Below, piece by piece: positions 29,316-37,307 of a stretch of 40,006 nucleotides of DNA. Each line of letters starts with the position of its first letter. Position 1 is the stretch's first letter. The position numbers and the translations under genes are program-made. This stretch comes from Mycobacterium ostraviense (GTDB lineage: Bacteria; Actinomycetota; Actinomycetes; Mycobacteriales; Mycobacteriaceae). Under the pieces are notes generated by a model. The model was not told the origin of the DNA. It did no database searches and saw only the letters and a program-made list of their open reading frames with translations. The DNA is taken from assembly GCF_002705925.1 (NCBI RefSeq), contig NZ_NKRE01000001.1, positions 1,639,072-1,679,077 on the forward strand. Direction: 5' to 3'.

Positions 29316-30525
29316 CCCGGAACAGTTTCGTCGGCTCGTGCGCGAGCAGCCGAATCGGGGCGTCGTCCGCGGCCACCCAGGCAGCCATGCCCTGCTTGAG
29401 CGTCAACGACTTCGACTTGCCATGGACCATGGTCGAACCCTCGGTGCACAACAAGATCTGTGGACCCTCATGGCTCGAGGGTGCATCGATCTCGTGGCCC
29501 AGCTGATCTGCGTCAAGTGCCAGCAACGCGACCGCGAACTCCTCGGCCGGGGTGTCGTAAACCAGCTCCAGCCCGTCGCGCCGGATCGGCGGCCGCAGTT
29601 GCGACTCCGCGGTCGGGGTGAAGTCCAGCACCCGCAGCAGCTCCGGCACATCGACGTGCTTGGGCGTCAATCCACCGCGTAATACGTTGTCGGAGTTGGC
29701 CATTACCTCGAGCGCGAAACCACGCAGATAGGTGTGCAAGTTGCCGGCCGGCAGAAATATCGCCTCACCCGGCGACAGGCTGATCCGGTTGAGCAACAAC
29801 GCCGCGAGCACCCCGGCGTCGCCGGGATAACGCTCGCCCAGTTCCAGGACCGTCTTGACTTCCGCGGCGAATTCCGTCGCGCCGGAGCTGACGTAGTGAA
29901 TGGCGCCCTCCAGCACGGCGGGCACCAGCACGTCGATGTCGGGCTGGGGCGCGGTGATCCAGGTGGTGAACAGCGCGCGCAGGCCGTCGGCGTCGGACTG
30001 GTCGCTGAGCAAGTCGATGAACGGGTCGAGGTCGGACACCGCCAGCGCTTGCAGCAGCTCGCGGGTGCGGGCGGCCTGACGGAATCCGGCCAGCGCCTCG
30101 AAAGGCTGCAACGCCACCAGCAACTCGGGCTTGTGACTGGTGTCGCGGTAGTTGCGCACCGGCGACGTCACCGGAATGCCCAGCCGTTCTTCCCGTAGAT
30201 AACCCTCGAGTGCCTGCTCGGCGCTGGGGTGGGCCTGCAGCGACAACGGCTCGTCGGCGGCCAGGACCTTCACCAGGAACGGCAGCACATCGCCGAACCG
30301 GGCGCGCGATCCGTGACCGAGCTGTCCCTCCGGATCGGTGCTCAGCGCTTCCAGCAGCGAGGTTTGGCCATTGTCGGCGTCCAGCCAGGCGGGGTCACCC
30401 GGGTGCGCACCGAACCAGAGTTCGGCTTCGGGGTGGGCGGCCGGCACCGGCCGCCCGGTGAACTCGGCGATAGCGGTACGCGATCCCCAGGCGTATGTCC
30501 GTAACGCTCCGCGTAGCAATTCCAC
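29299..30525 (-). CDS. manA: Mannose-6-phosphate isomerase
   Basis: A 408-residue type I phosphomannose isomerase interconverting fructose-6-P and mannose-6-P, the entry to GDP-mannose for PIMs, LAM and mannoproteins. Zinc-site segments are SLQAHPSAEQALEGY, TSHKPELLVAL and PAGNLHTYLRG, and MANSDNVLRGGLTPKHVDV is the family signature. Length equals that of M. tuberculosis Rv3255c. GTG 30525 (MELLRGALRTYAWGS) is preferred because it matches the family N-terminus; the frame runs on upstream into the preceding gene. It ends the operon DUF3499-manB-Rv3256c-manA, seven bases after the Rv3256c-like stop, and overlaps the convergent FAD gene by 17 bp. Confidence 0.96.
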   Translation of the reverse strand: MELLRGALRTYAWGSRTAIAEFTGRPVPAAHPEAELWFGAHPGDPAWLDADNGQTSLLEALSTDPEGQLGHGSRARFGDVLPFLVKVLAADEPLSLQAHPSAEQALEGYLREERLGIPVTSPVRNYRDTSHKPELLVALQPFEALAGFRQAARTRELLQALAVSDLDPFIDLLSDQSDADGLRALFTTWITAPQPDIDVLVPAVLEGAIHYVSSGATEFAAEVKTVLELGERYPGDAGVLAALLLNRISLSPGEAIFLPAGNLHTYLRGFALEVMANSDNVLRGGLTPKHVDVPELLRVLDFTPTAESQLRPPIRRDGLELVYDTPAEEFAVALLALDADQLGHEIDAPSSHEGPQILLCTEGSTMVHGKSKSLTLKQGMAAWVAADDAPIRLLAHEPTKLFRATVGL

Positions 30526-30532
30526 CTTGTAT

Positions 30533-31621
30533 CTATCCCCGCGCGAGTCGCAAATACACCGCGGCCATCTCCAGCCGAACGGCCAATATTGCCAGTTGCT
30601 GTTCGGGACGTTGAGCGTCGGCCGGCATGAGCAGGCCATCCGACCCGGCCACGCCGGGGTCCTGCGTCGCGTCCTCGGCGGTGACCAGGTAGATGTCGTC
30701 GAGCCCGGCGATCCGGGCACCGACCACTGTCCGCTCCCCGGCCAGCGTCAGCGCCAGCACCCGCATCTGCTCGGGCAGCGGGCCGTCGATCTGTTCGTCG
30801 TGGAACAGGGCATCCCCCGAATGACCGGCAGCGCCGGCCCGCAACGCCACCACCGCGTCGGCCAGCCAGGCGGCGGCGGCCACCTGGTGGGCGATCCGCA
30901 GCAGCACCGAGCTGCCGTGCCGGGCCAGGGCCAGGGTGGCGGCGTTGTCACCGGTCAGCGCGACCCGGCGTCCCGATACGCGCGCGGCAAGCGTCTTGGC
31001 CGGGTTGGTGAACACCTCGCGGGCGGCACTGTTGTGCAGCGCCTCGGCATCGAGCTCGTCGGCCAGCGACGCCAGGTCGATCTGCAGCCTGGGGTCCACG
31101 GTGCTCAGCGCGGCCAGGCCCGCGGCCAGGTAGCGGCACAACCCGAACTCGTCGGGAACCCGTAGTCGTGGTTCCAGCACCGCGACTCGGCCGGCCGTGG
31201 AGTCGCGCAGCGGACCCGCATAGGGCGTCACCACGACGACCCGCGCGCCGCGGCGCACGCCGGTCGCGGCCGCTGCGACCAGTGCCGGATCACCGGGGTC
31301 GTCGCCGGCGACAACGAGCACGTCAAGCGGACCCACCCAGGGCGGCGCCTCCCTGGCGAGTGCGATCGGCTCGGCGGCCGCAGCGGCCAGCGTCGAGACC
31401 AGCATCGCCCCGGCCGTCTCGGCGGGACCCCGCCCGGCCACCCAGATCACCGTGCGCGGCCGGTCGCCGCCACGCAGCAAGTCCAGTTCGCCTTCGTCGT
31501 GTGCCGCGGCAATGGCGCGCACCTGCGCACCGGCGGTCGACGCGGCGCGCAACAGGCCGTCGCGGTCGGCGGCGATCAGGCCGTCGGCGTCTTCGAGATC
31601 GACCGACTGGACGGCGCTCAC
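30533..31621 (-). CDS. SIS/phosphosugar-isomerase-like protein, Rv3256c-like
   Basis: A 362-residue protein between manB and manA, as Rv3256c in M. tuberculosis (often annotated TobH). The central part (PRTVIWVAGRGPAETAGAML, then WVGPLDVLVVAGDDPGDPAL and GARVVVVTPYAGPLRD) has the beta-alpha pattern of SIS sugar-isomerase domains, and the C-terminal half resembles the C-terminal domain of bifunctional glucose/mannose-6-P isomerases. No catalytic residues can be confirmed. GTG 31621 overlaps the manB TGA (GTGA), so the pair is coupled. A structural or regulatory role in mannose-phosphate metabolism is inferred from context only. Confidence 0.82.
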   Translation of the reverse strand: MSAVQSVDLEDADGLIAADRDGLLRAASTAGAQVRAIAAAHDEGELDLLRGGDRPRTVIWVAGRGPAETAGAMLVSTLAAAAAEPIALAREAPPWVGPLDVLVVAGDDPGDPALVAAAATGVRRGARVVVVTPYAGPLRDSTAGRVAVLEPRLRVPDEFGLCRYLAAGLAALSTVDPRLQIDLASLADELDAEALHNSAAREVFTNPAKTLAARVSGRRVALTGDNAATLALARHGSSVLLRIAHQVAAAAWLADAVVALRAGAAGHSGDALFHDEQIDGPLPEQMRVLALTLAGERTVVGARIAGLDDIYLVTAEDATQDPGVAGSDGLLMPADAQRPEQQLAILAVRLEMAAVYLRLARG

Positions 31622-33012
31622 GGTCCCGCCTCCGCCGGCAGCTGGGCCGCGATTTCGCCACTGACCTGCTGCACCACCGCATCGACTTCCTCGGCGGTGC
31701 GGGCCTCCACGTTGAGCCGCAGCAACGGCTCGGTGTTGGAGCTGCGCAGGTTGAACCAGCTGTCGTCGCCCAGATCCACCGTTACCCCGTCCAGGTGGTC
31801 GATGGACTGGACCCGGTTGCCGAACGACTTCAGTACCGCCTCCACGCACGCCTCGGCGTCGGCCACGTGGAAGTTGATCTCGCCGGACGATTCATAGCGC
31901 TGGTAGTCGGCGGTCAGCTCGGACAACGGCCGGGTCTGCTCGCCGAGAGCGGCCAGCACGTACAGTGCGGCCAGCATCCCCGAATCGGCGCCCCAGAAGT
32001 CGCGGAAGTAGTAGTGGGCCGAGTGTTCGCCGCCGAAGATCGCGCCGGTGTCGGCCATCAGCGCCTTGATATAGGAGTGTCCGACTCGCGAGCGCAGCGG
32101 TGTGCCGCCGCGCTCGACGACCAGTTCGGGCACCGCGCGCGAGGTGATCACGTTGTGGATCACGGTGGCGCCGATTTCCCGGCCGAGCTCGCGCGCTGCC
32201 ACCAGACTGGTCACCGTCGACGGCGACACGGGGTGGCCGGTCTCGTCGACCACGAAGCAGCGGTCGGCGTCTCCGTCGAAGGCCAGGCCGATATCGGCAC
32301 CGGTGTCGCGCACATAGGCCTGCAAGTCCACCAGGTTGGCCGGGTCGAGCGGGTTGGCCTCATGATTGGGAAACGAGCCATCGAGCTCGAAGTACAAGGG
32401 CAGCAAGGTAATCGAGCCGATCGGGCCGAGCACGGCCGGCGCGGTGTGGCCGGCCATCCCGTTGCCGGCGTCCACGGCCACCCGCAGCGGACGCAGGTCG
32501 GTGGTGTTGACCAGCGATCGCAGGAATTTCCCGTAGTCGTCCAGGACATCCTGGTCGGTGCGCGTTCCGGCTGGTCCGTCGTAGGCGGGCACGCCATTGA
32601 TGAAATCGTCCCGGATGGCGATGAGTCCGGTGTCCGCGCCCACCGGTTTGGCACCGGCCCGGCACAGCTTGATGCCGTTGTATGCGGCGGGGTTGTGGCT
32701 GGCGGTGAACATCGCGCCGGGGCAGTCCAGCAGTCCCGAGGCGAAATAGAGCTGATCGGTCGACGCCAAACCGATGCGCACCACGTCGAGGCCCTGTCCG
32801 GTCACCCCGTCGGCGAACGCGGCGGCCAGCGACGGCGAGCTGTCGCGCATATCGTGGCCGATCACCACCTGCCGCGCGCCCTCGGCGTGCATCAACCGGG
32901 CGAAGGCCGCGCCGATATCGGCGCTCAGCGACTCGTTGATCTCTTCGCCGACCAACCCGCGCACGTCATAAGCCTTGATAACACGATTGATAACCGCGGC
33001 GGGCCAAGACAT
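31618..33012 (-). CDS. manB: Phosphomannomutase/phosphoglucomutase
   Basis: A 464-residue alpha-D-phosphohexomutase converting mannose-6-P to mannose-1-P. The phosphoserine loop is TASHNP with Ser105, the metal loop DGDADR is at 246-251, the sugar loop is GGEHSAHYYF, and the phosphate-binding loop near the end is RSSNTEPLLRLN. Orthologous to Rv3257c (also called pmmA). ATG 33012 (MSWPAAVINRVIKAYDVRG) fits the family. It is 129 bp downstream of the DUF3499 gene and overlaps the next gene by four bases. Product feeds GDP-mannose synthesis together with ManA. Confidence 0.96.
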   Translation of the reverse strand: MSWPAAVINRVIKAYDVRGLVGEEINESLSADIGAAFARLMHAEGARQVVIGHDMRDSSPSLAAAFADGVTGQGLDVVRIGLASTDQLYFASGLLDCPGAMFTASHNPAAYNGIKLCRAGAKPVGADTGLIAIRDDFINGVPAYDGPAGTRTDQDVLDDYGKFLRSLVNTTDLRPLRVAVDAGNGMAGHTAPAVLGPIGSITLLPLYFELDGSFPNHEANPLDPANLVDLQAYVRDTGADIGLAFDGDADRCFVVDETGHPVSPSTVTSLVAARELGREIGATVIHNVITSRAVPELVVERGGTPLRSRVGHSYIKALMADTGAIFGGEHSAHYYFRDFWGADSGMLAALYVLAALGEQTRPLSELTADYQRYESSGEINFHVADAEACVEAVLKSFGNRVQSIDHLDGVTVDLGDDSWFNLRSSNTEPLLRLNVEARTAEEVDAVVQQVSGEIAAQLPAEAGP

Positions 33013-33141
33013 GGCGGGGCTCCTGACGACTTGGGTTTCTTCGTCCCTTGGCCGCCAGCCTATCGGCCCGACGAAGTCGCCGACGGCATCGGTCTGGACC
33101 GGAGCCGAACCGTTAGCGGGAATCGGCCGGGCTCGTCGGGG

Positions 33142-33624
33142 CTAGTCGGGGGGATCAGGCAACACCCGCAGGTGTCCACGGCGACGTCCATTGCGATGTT
33201 CGGGCGGCGCGAACACGCCGCCACTCGGGGCCTTAGCATGAACACCGGCATGAACACCGGCCTGAACACCGGCGTGGTGTACCACGGGATCGGGGAAGCC
33301 GTTGTGTGGCGAGCCGTTTCTGCCGGGATGGGCCACCGAATAGGCACCGGCAGCGATGGGGCCGCCCTCGCGCACCGCGTCGGCCAGCGCAACCAGATCG
33401 TCCTCATCGGGATTGGTGGGTAGCGGCCCGGCATGGCGCACTAGTTCCCACCCGCGCGGCGCGGTGATGCGGCCGGCGTGGCTGACGCACAGATCCCAGG
33501 AGTGCGGTTCACGTGCGGTAGCGAGCGGACCCACGACCGCCGTCGAGTCCGAGTAGACGAACGTCAACGTCGCCACTGCATAGTGCGGACACCCGGGCCG
33601 GCAGCAGCGACGGGGTACGTTCAC
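33142..33624 (-). CDS. DUF3499 protein, Rv3258c-like
   Basis: A 160-residue actinobacterial protein of unknown function. The N-terminus NVPRRCCRPGCPHYAVATLT has a Cys cluster (CCRPGC), with a further Cys-His in WDLCVSHAGRITAPRGWELV, suggesting a zinc-binding fold. The C-terminal 50 residues are variable and include the repeat AGVQAGVHAGVHA from a 12-bp DNA repeat. GTG 33624 is chosen because conservation starts exactly there and a TAGCCT box lies seven bases before it; the frame extends 38 codons upstream without support. First gene of the mannose-phosphate operon and divergent from the Rv3259-like gene. Confidence 0.85.
   Translation of the reverse strand: MNVPRRCCRPGCPHYAVATLTFVYSDSTAVVGPLATAREPHSWDLCVSHAGRITAPRGWELVRHAGPLPTNPDEDDLVALADAVREGGPIAAGAYSVAHPGRNGSPHNGFPDPVVHHAGVQAGVHAGVHAKAPSGGVFAPPEHRNGRRRGHLRVLPDPPD
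33238..33273. repeat. 12-bp tandem repeat in the DUF3499 gene
   Basis: Three copies of (A/C)TGAACACCGGC at 33238-33249, 33250-33261 and 33262-33273. The first two are identical, the third differs by one base. They encode four-residue steps (AGVH/AGVQ) in the variable C-terminal tail of the DUF3499 protein. Confidence 0.9.
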
Positions 33625-33631
33625 GACCGAA

Positions 33632-33637
33632 AGGCTA
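33632..33637 (-). promoter_or_regulatory. -10 box of the DUF3499-manB-manA operon
   Basis: TAGCCT on the minus strand ends seven bases before GTG 33624, consistent with a leaderless transcript. It shares the 89-bp divergent gap with the promoter of the Rv3259-like gene. No clear -35 was found. Confidence 0.5.
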
Positions 33638-33701
33638 TCGTGCGGAAACGCCGCCGAAGCGGCGGACACGCGCATCCGTTCCGGGCGCGATGTGCAACCG
33701 T

Positions 33702-33707
33702 TACCAT
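33702..33707 (+). promoter_or_regulatory. -10 box of the Rv3259-like gene
   Basis: TACCAT lies six bases before GTG 33714, again fitting a leaderless transcript, and helps choose that start over upstream in-frame codons. Confidence 0.5.
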
Positions 33708-33713
33708 CGGCGC

Positions 33714-34223
33714 GTGAGCGATTCCCGCGGCTACCCACGCAGCGGCCGGCCGGGTGACAGATCCGCGGCGGCGCGCCGGGTGCGGCGCCGGGGGGGCGAG
33801 TGGCGTGGCCCGCTGCTGCCGCCGACGGTGCCGGGGTGGCGCAGCCGGTCCGAGCGGTTCGACATGGCGGTGCTGGAAGCCTACGAACCCATCGAGCGCC
33901 GCTGGCAGGACCGGGTGTCCGAATTGGACGTCGCGGTCGACGAGATCCCGCGCATATCAGCCAAGGATCCCGAGAGCGTGCAGTGGCCGCCCGAAGTCAT
34001 CGCCGACGGGCCGATCCCGCTTGCCCGGCTGATACCGGCTGGAGTCGATGTCCGCGGCAATGCCACACGAGCACGAATTGTCTTGTTCCGCAAGCCAATT
34101 GAACGACGGGCAAGAGACACCCTGGAGCTTGGCGAGTTGTTGCACGAAATTTTGGTGGCCCAGGTGGCCAGCTATCTGGACGTCGAGCCGTCGATCGTCG
34201 ACCCGACGATCGACGACGAGTGA
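33714..34223 (+). CDS. Zincin-like metallopeptidase family protein, Rv3259-like
   Basis: A 169-residue protein. The basic N-terminus (SDSRGYPRSGRPGDRSAAAR) is followed by the conserved core RSERFDMAVLEAYEPIERRW, FRKPIERRARDTLELGELLH and EILVAQVASYLDVEP. The family (PF06262-like minimal zincins) usually has an HExxH site. Here the matching position reads HEILVAQ, so the second His is absent and proteolytic activity is doubtful. GTG 33714 is supported by the TACCAT box six bases upstream. It converges with whiB2, 34 bp between stop codons; that gap carries an 11-bp direct repeat (AGATCCCGATC twice). Function unknown. Confidence 0.82.
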   Translation: MSDSRGYPRSGRPGDRSAAARRVRRRGGEWRGPLLPPTVPGWRSRSERFDMAVLEAYEPIERRWQDRVSELDVAVDEIPRISAKDPESVQWPPEVIADGPIPLARLIPAGVDVRGNATRARIVLFRKPIERRARDTLELGELLHEILVAQVASYLDVEPSIVDPTIDDE

Positions 34224-34257
34224 GCAGCGGGCTGCCCAGATCCCGATCAGATCCCGA

Positions 34258-34632
34258 TCAGATGATGCCGCGTTTGAGGCGACGACGCTCGCGCTCGGAC
34301 AGGCCACCCCAGATGCCGAAACGCTCGTCGTGGGCCAGCGCGTATTCCAGGCACTCGTGGCGCACCTCGCAGCCAAGGCAGATCTTCTTTGCCTCGCGGG
34401 TCGAGCCGCCCTTCTCCGGAAAGAACGCCTCGGGATCCGTTTGGGCACAAAGGGCGCGGTCCTGCCACTGGTCGGCGGGCGGCTCGACGGGAGCCGGCAC
34501 CGGCTGGGGCTCGAACGCGTCGGGAACCAAACTCAAGTGCGGTCGGGCAATCTCCAACGATGGCACTGTCGCGGAGCGGGCAGCGGTGTGCGGTGCGCCT
34601 GCCATCACACCCCTAAGGTGCTCATAGGACAT
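34258..34632 (-). CDS. whiB2: Iron-sulfur transcription factor WhiB2
   Basis: A 124-residue Wbl protein. Four cluster-binding Cys are at 62, 85, 88 and 94 (ALCAQTDPEAFFPEKGG, ICLGCEVRHEC), followed by the GIWGG turn (106-110) and a basic DNA-binding tail SERERRRLKRGII. This tail and core are identical in character to Rv3260c, a regulator tied to cell division and septation (WhmD/WhiB orthologs). ATG 34632 follows GAGGAGG by four bases, but the conserved part begins near residue 50 and M. tuberculosis WhiB2 is annotated at 89 residues, so a later start is possible. Transcribed from the promoter at 34772-34800 with a roughly 130-nt leader. Confidence 0.95.
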   Translation of the reverse strand: MSYEHLRGVMAGAPHTAARSATVPSLEIARPHLSLVPDAFEPQPVPAPVEPPADQWQDRALCAQTDPEAFFPEKGGSTREAKKICLGCEVRHECLEYALAHDERFGIWGGLSERERRRLKRGII

Positions 34633-34771
34633 GCCGCCGCCTCCTCACCTAATAGATCGTGAAATGGTTTGCCACTGTTTTGATGTGCAGTTAACCCAAT
34701 TCGAACTAGTGATCGAATCTCGGTCTGCCACACCGAAACCGGCCGGCCAACCGGGAAATGACACTGATGTG

Positions 34772-34800
34772 ATTAGACACGCATTGGGCAGCCGGGTCAA
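34772..34800 (-). promoter_or_regulatory. whiB2 promoter
   Basis: Minus-strand -35 TTGACC (34800-34795) and -10 TCTAAT (34777-34772) have an ideal 17-base spacer and differ from consensus by one base each. This is the best housekeeping-type promoter in the window. It predicts a start near 34765 and a leader of about 130 nt before whiB2. Confidence 0.65.
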
Positions 34801-34966
34801 GCATTCCCGCGCATTTCCATACCATCTCGTGATCAAATTTCCGCGATTCTGTTTCGGTTCGATGTACGGCGTGTCTAGTGCACTTCGTCACAATGCGCGT
34901 CAGGGGCCCGTCAGGGGCTGGCGTGAAAGCGCGGCAACCCCGCCCTGATCCCCCGTCCCCGGCGGG

Positions 34967-34972
34967 TACTGT
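34967..34972 (+). promoter_or_regulatory. fbiA -10 box
   Basis: TACTGT lies eight bases before GTG 34981, so transcription would start at or within a base or two of the start codon. It would drive fbiA-fbiB-mamA-Nudix. No -35 seen. Confidence 0.45.
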
Positions 34973-34980
34973 CCTGCGGT

Positions 34981-35970
34981 GTGAAGGTCACCGTTCTCGT
35001 GGGGGGAGTCGGCGGCGCCCGGTTTCTGTTGGGGGTCCAGCAGTTGCTCGGCCTGGGACAGTTTGCCATACCGGGACACGACGCATGTCACGAATTGACC
35101 GCGGTGGTCAACATCGGTGACGATGCCTGGATCCACGGGCTGCGGGTCTGCCCCGACCTGGACACCTGCATGTACACCCTGGGCGGCGGTGTCGATCCGC
35201 AGCGCGGCTGGGGTCATCGCGACGAAACCTGGCACGCCAAAGAGGAACTCGCGCGCTACGGCGTGCAGCCGGACTGGTTCCAGCTCGGCGACCGGGATCT
35301 GGCCACGCACCTGGTGCGCACTCAGATGCTGCGGGCCGGCTACCCACTGTCGCAAATCACCGCGGCGCTGTGTGACCGCTGGCAACCGGGGGCGACGTTG
35401 CTCCCGGTCAGCGATGACCGTTGCGAGACCCACGTGGTGATCACCGACCCGGAGGCCCAATCCCAGCGTGCCATCCACTTCCAGGAGTGGTGGGTGCGCT
35501 ATCGCGCCCAGGTGCCGACCCACAGCTTCGCCTTCATCGGTGCCGAAACAGCTAGTGCCACAACAGATGTGGTGGCCGCCATCGCCGGGGCCGACGTCGT
35601 CATGCTGGCTCCGTCCAACCCGGTGGTCAGCATCGGCGCCATCCTGGCGGTCCCCGGCATCCGTGCCGCGCTGCGGGCCACCCCCGCGCCGATCGTCGGC
35701 TACTCGCCGATCATCGGCGGAAAACCGTTGCGCGGCATGGCCGATGCGTGCCTCTCGGTGATCGGGGTGGATTCCACCGCGGCGGCGGTGGGCCGGCACT
35801 ACGGCGCGCGCACCACCACCGGCATACTCGACTGCTGGCTGGTGGCCGAGGGCGATCAGGCCGACATCGACGGCGTGCTGGTGCGATCGATACCGCTGTT
35901 GATGAGCGACCCGAAGGCAACCGCGGAGATGGTGAGCGCCGGGCTGGAGCTTGCGGGCGTGGCGGCGTGA
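34981..35970 (+). CDS. fbiA: F420 biosynthesis FbiA (PEP/phospholactate transferase)
   Basis: A 329-residue CofD-family enzyme that joins the activated three-carbon phosphate unit to Fo, giving (dehydro-)F420-0. The N-terminus [18 protein letters not shown] is the nucleotide-phosphate-binding loop, with conserved [19 protein letters not shown] and [22 protein letters not shown] 34981 (MKVTVLVGG) matches family starts. Its stop overlaps fbiB (GTGA). F420 is the deazaflavin cofactor of many mycobacterial reductases and activates nitroimidazole drugs. Length matches Rv3261. Confidence 0.96.
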   Translation: MKVTVLVGGVGGARFLLGVQQLLGLGQFAIPGHDACHELTAVVNIGDDAWIHGLRVCPDLDTCMYTLGGGVDPQRGWGHRDETWHAKEELARYGVQPDWFQLGDRDLATHLVRTQMLRAGYPLSQITAALCDRWQPGATLLPVSDDRCETHVVITDPEAQSQRAIHFQEWWVRYRAQVPTHSFAFIGAETASATTDVVAAIAGADVVMLAPSNPVVSIGAILAVPGIRAALRATPAPIVGYSPIIGGKPLRGMADACLSVIGVDSTAAAVGRHYGARTTTGILDCWLVAEGDQADIDGVLVRSIPLLMSDPKATAEMVSAGLELAGVAA

Positions 35971-37307
35971 GCGAGCACGGCACCGGATCGCCCATCGAAA
36001 TCCTGCCTGTCACCGGGCTTCCCGAATTCCGCCCCGGCGATGACCTGAGCGCGGCGATCGCGGCCGCGGCGCCCTGGCTGTGCGACGGCGACGTCGTGGT
36101 GGTCACCAGCAAGGTGGTGTCCAAGTCCGAGGGCCGGCTGGTGCCGGCGCCGGAGTCCGAGGAGGAGCGAGATCGGCTGCGTCGCAAGCTAATCGACAAC
36201 GAGGCGATACGGGTACTGGCCCACAAGGGCAAGACCTTGATCACCGAGAACCGACTCGGGCTGGTCCAGGCCGCCGCCGGGGTGGACGGATCCAACGTCA
36301 ACAGGAACGAATTGGCGCTGCTGCCCGTCGATCCTGACGCCAGTGCCGCGGCGCTGCGCGCCCGGCTGCGCGACCGCCTCGGTGTCACCGTGGCGGTGGT
36401 GGTCACCGACACCATGGGCCGCGCCTGGCGCTGCGGCCAGATCGACGCCGCGGTCGGCGCCGCCGGTCTGGCGGTGCTGCATAACTATGCGGGCGCCCTC
36501 GACCGGCACGGCAACGAATTGGTCGTCACCGAGATCGCGGTCGCCGACGAGATCGCCGCCGCCGCCGATCTCGTCAAGGGCAAGTTGACGGCGCTGCCGG
36601 TGGCCGTGGTTCGCGGGCTGCCGGTGCGCGACGACGGTTCCACGGCGCGGCGCTTGGTGCGGCCGGGCGCCGAGGACCTGTTCTGGCTCGGCACCACCGA
36701 AGCCATCGAGCTGGGGCGCCGACAGGCCCAGCTGTTGCGCAGGTCGGTTCGCCGGTTCAGCGCCGAGCCGGTGCCGCCGCAGCTCGTCGAGTCCGCGGTC
36801 GCCGAGGCGCTTACCGCGCCGGCCCCGCACCACACCCGGCCGGTGCGCTTCGTATGGTTGCAGACACCGGCGGTGCGCACCCGGCTGCTCGACCGGATGA
36901 AAGACAAGTGGCGCTCCGATCTGGCCGGCGACGGCAAGCCGGCCGACGCCGTCGAACGCCGCGTTGCCCGCGGCCAAATACTCTACGACGCACCTGAAGT
37001 CGTCATCCCGATGCTGGTGCCGGAGGGTGCCCACGCCTACCCCGACGCGGCCCGCGGCCACGCCGAGCACACCATGTTCACCGTCGCGGTGGGAGCCGCG
37101 GTGCAAGCCCTGCTGGTCGCCCTGGCGGTGCGTGGGCTGGGCAGTTGCTGGATCGGCTCGACGATCTTCGCCGCCGATCTGGTGCGTGCCGAATTGCAGT
37201 TGCCTACCGACTGGGAGCCGTTGGGCGCCATCGCGATCGGCTACCCGCAAGAGCCGCCGGGGGTGCGCGACCCGGCACCCGCCGGGGACCTGTTGGTCCG
37301 CAAATGA
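35967..37307 (+). CDS. fbiB: F420:gamma-glutamyl ligase/reductase FbiB
   Basis: A 446-residue two-domain enzyme. Residues 1 to about 245 are the CofE-type gamma-glutamyl ligase ([57 protein letters not shown]). The C-terminal domain is a nitroreductase-like FMN fold ([40 protein letters not shown]) that reduces dehydro-F420-0. GTG 35967 overlaps the fbiA stop by four bases and is preferred; the frame is open far upstream. Its own stop overlaps mamA (ATGA). It adds the polyglutamate tail to F420 in the cytosol. Confidence 0.96.
   Translation: MSEHGTGSPIEILPVTGLPEFRPGDDLSAAIAAAAPWLCDGDVVVVTSKVVSKSEGRLVPAPESEEERDRLRRKLIDNEAIRVLAHKGKTLITENRLGLVQAAAGVDGSNVNRNELALLPVDPDASAAALRARLRDRLGVTVAVVVTDTMGRAWRCGQIDAAVGAAGLAVLHNYAGALDRHGNELVVTEIAVADEIAAAADLVKGKLTALPVAVVRGLPVRDDGSTARRLVRPGAEDLFWLGTTEAIELGRRQAQLLRRSVRRFSAEPVPPQLVESAVAEALTAPAPHHTRPVRFVWLQTPAVRTRLLDRMKDKWRSDLAGDGKPADAVERRVARGQILYDAPEVVIPMLVPEGAHAYPDAARGHAEHTMFTVAVGAAVQALLVALAVRGLGSCWIGSTIFAADLVRAELQLPTDWEPLGAIAIGYPQEPPGVRDPAPAGDLLVRK

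Larger units (their letters stand above)
34633..34980. other. Divergent whiB2-fbiA control region
   Basis: A 348-bp gap that is clearly AT-richer than its surroundings and contains no credible gene. It holds the whiB2 promoter (34772-34800, minus strand) with a long leader, and the fbiA -10 box (34967-34972). Confidence 0.7.
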
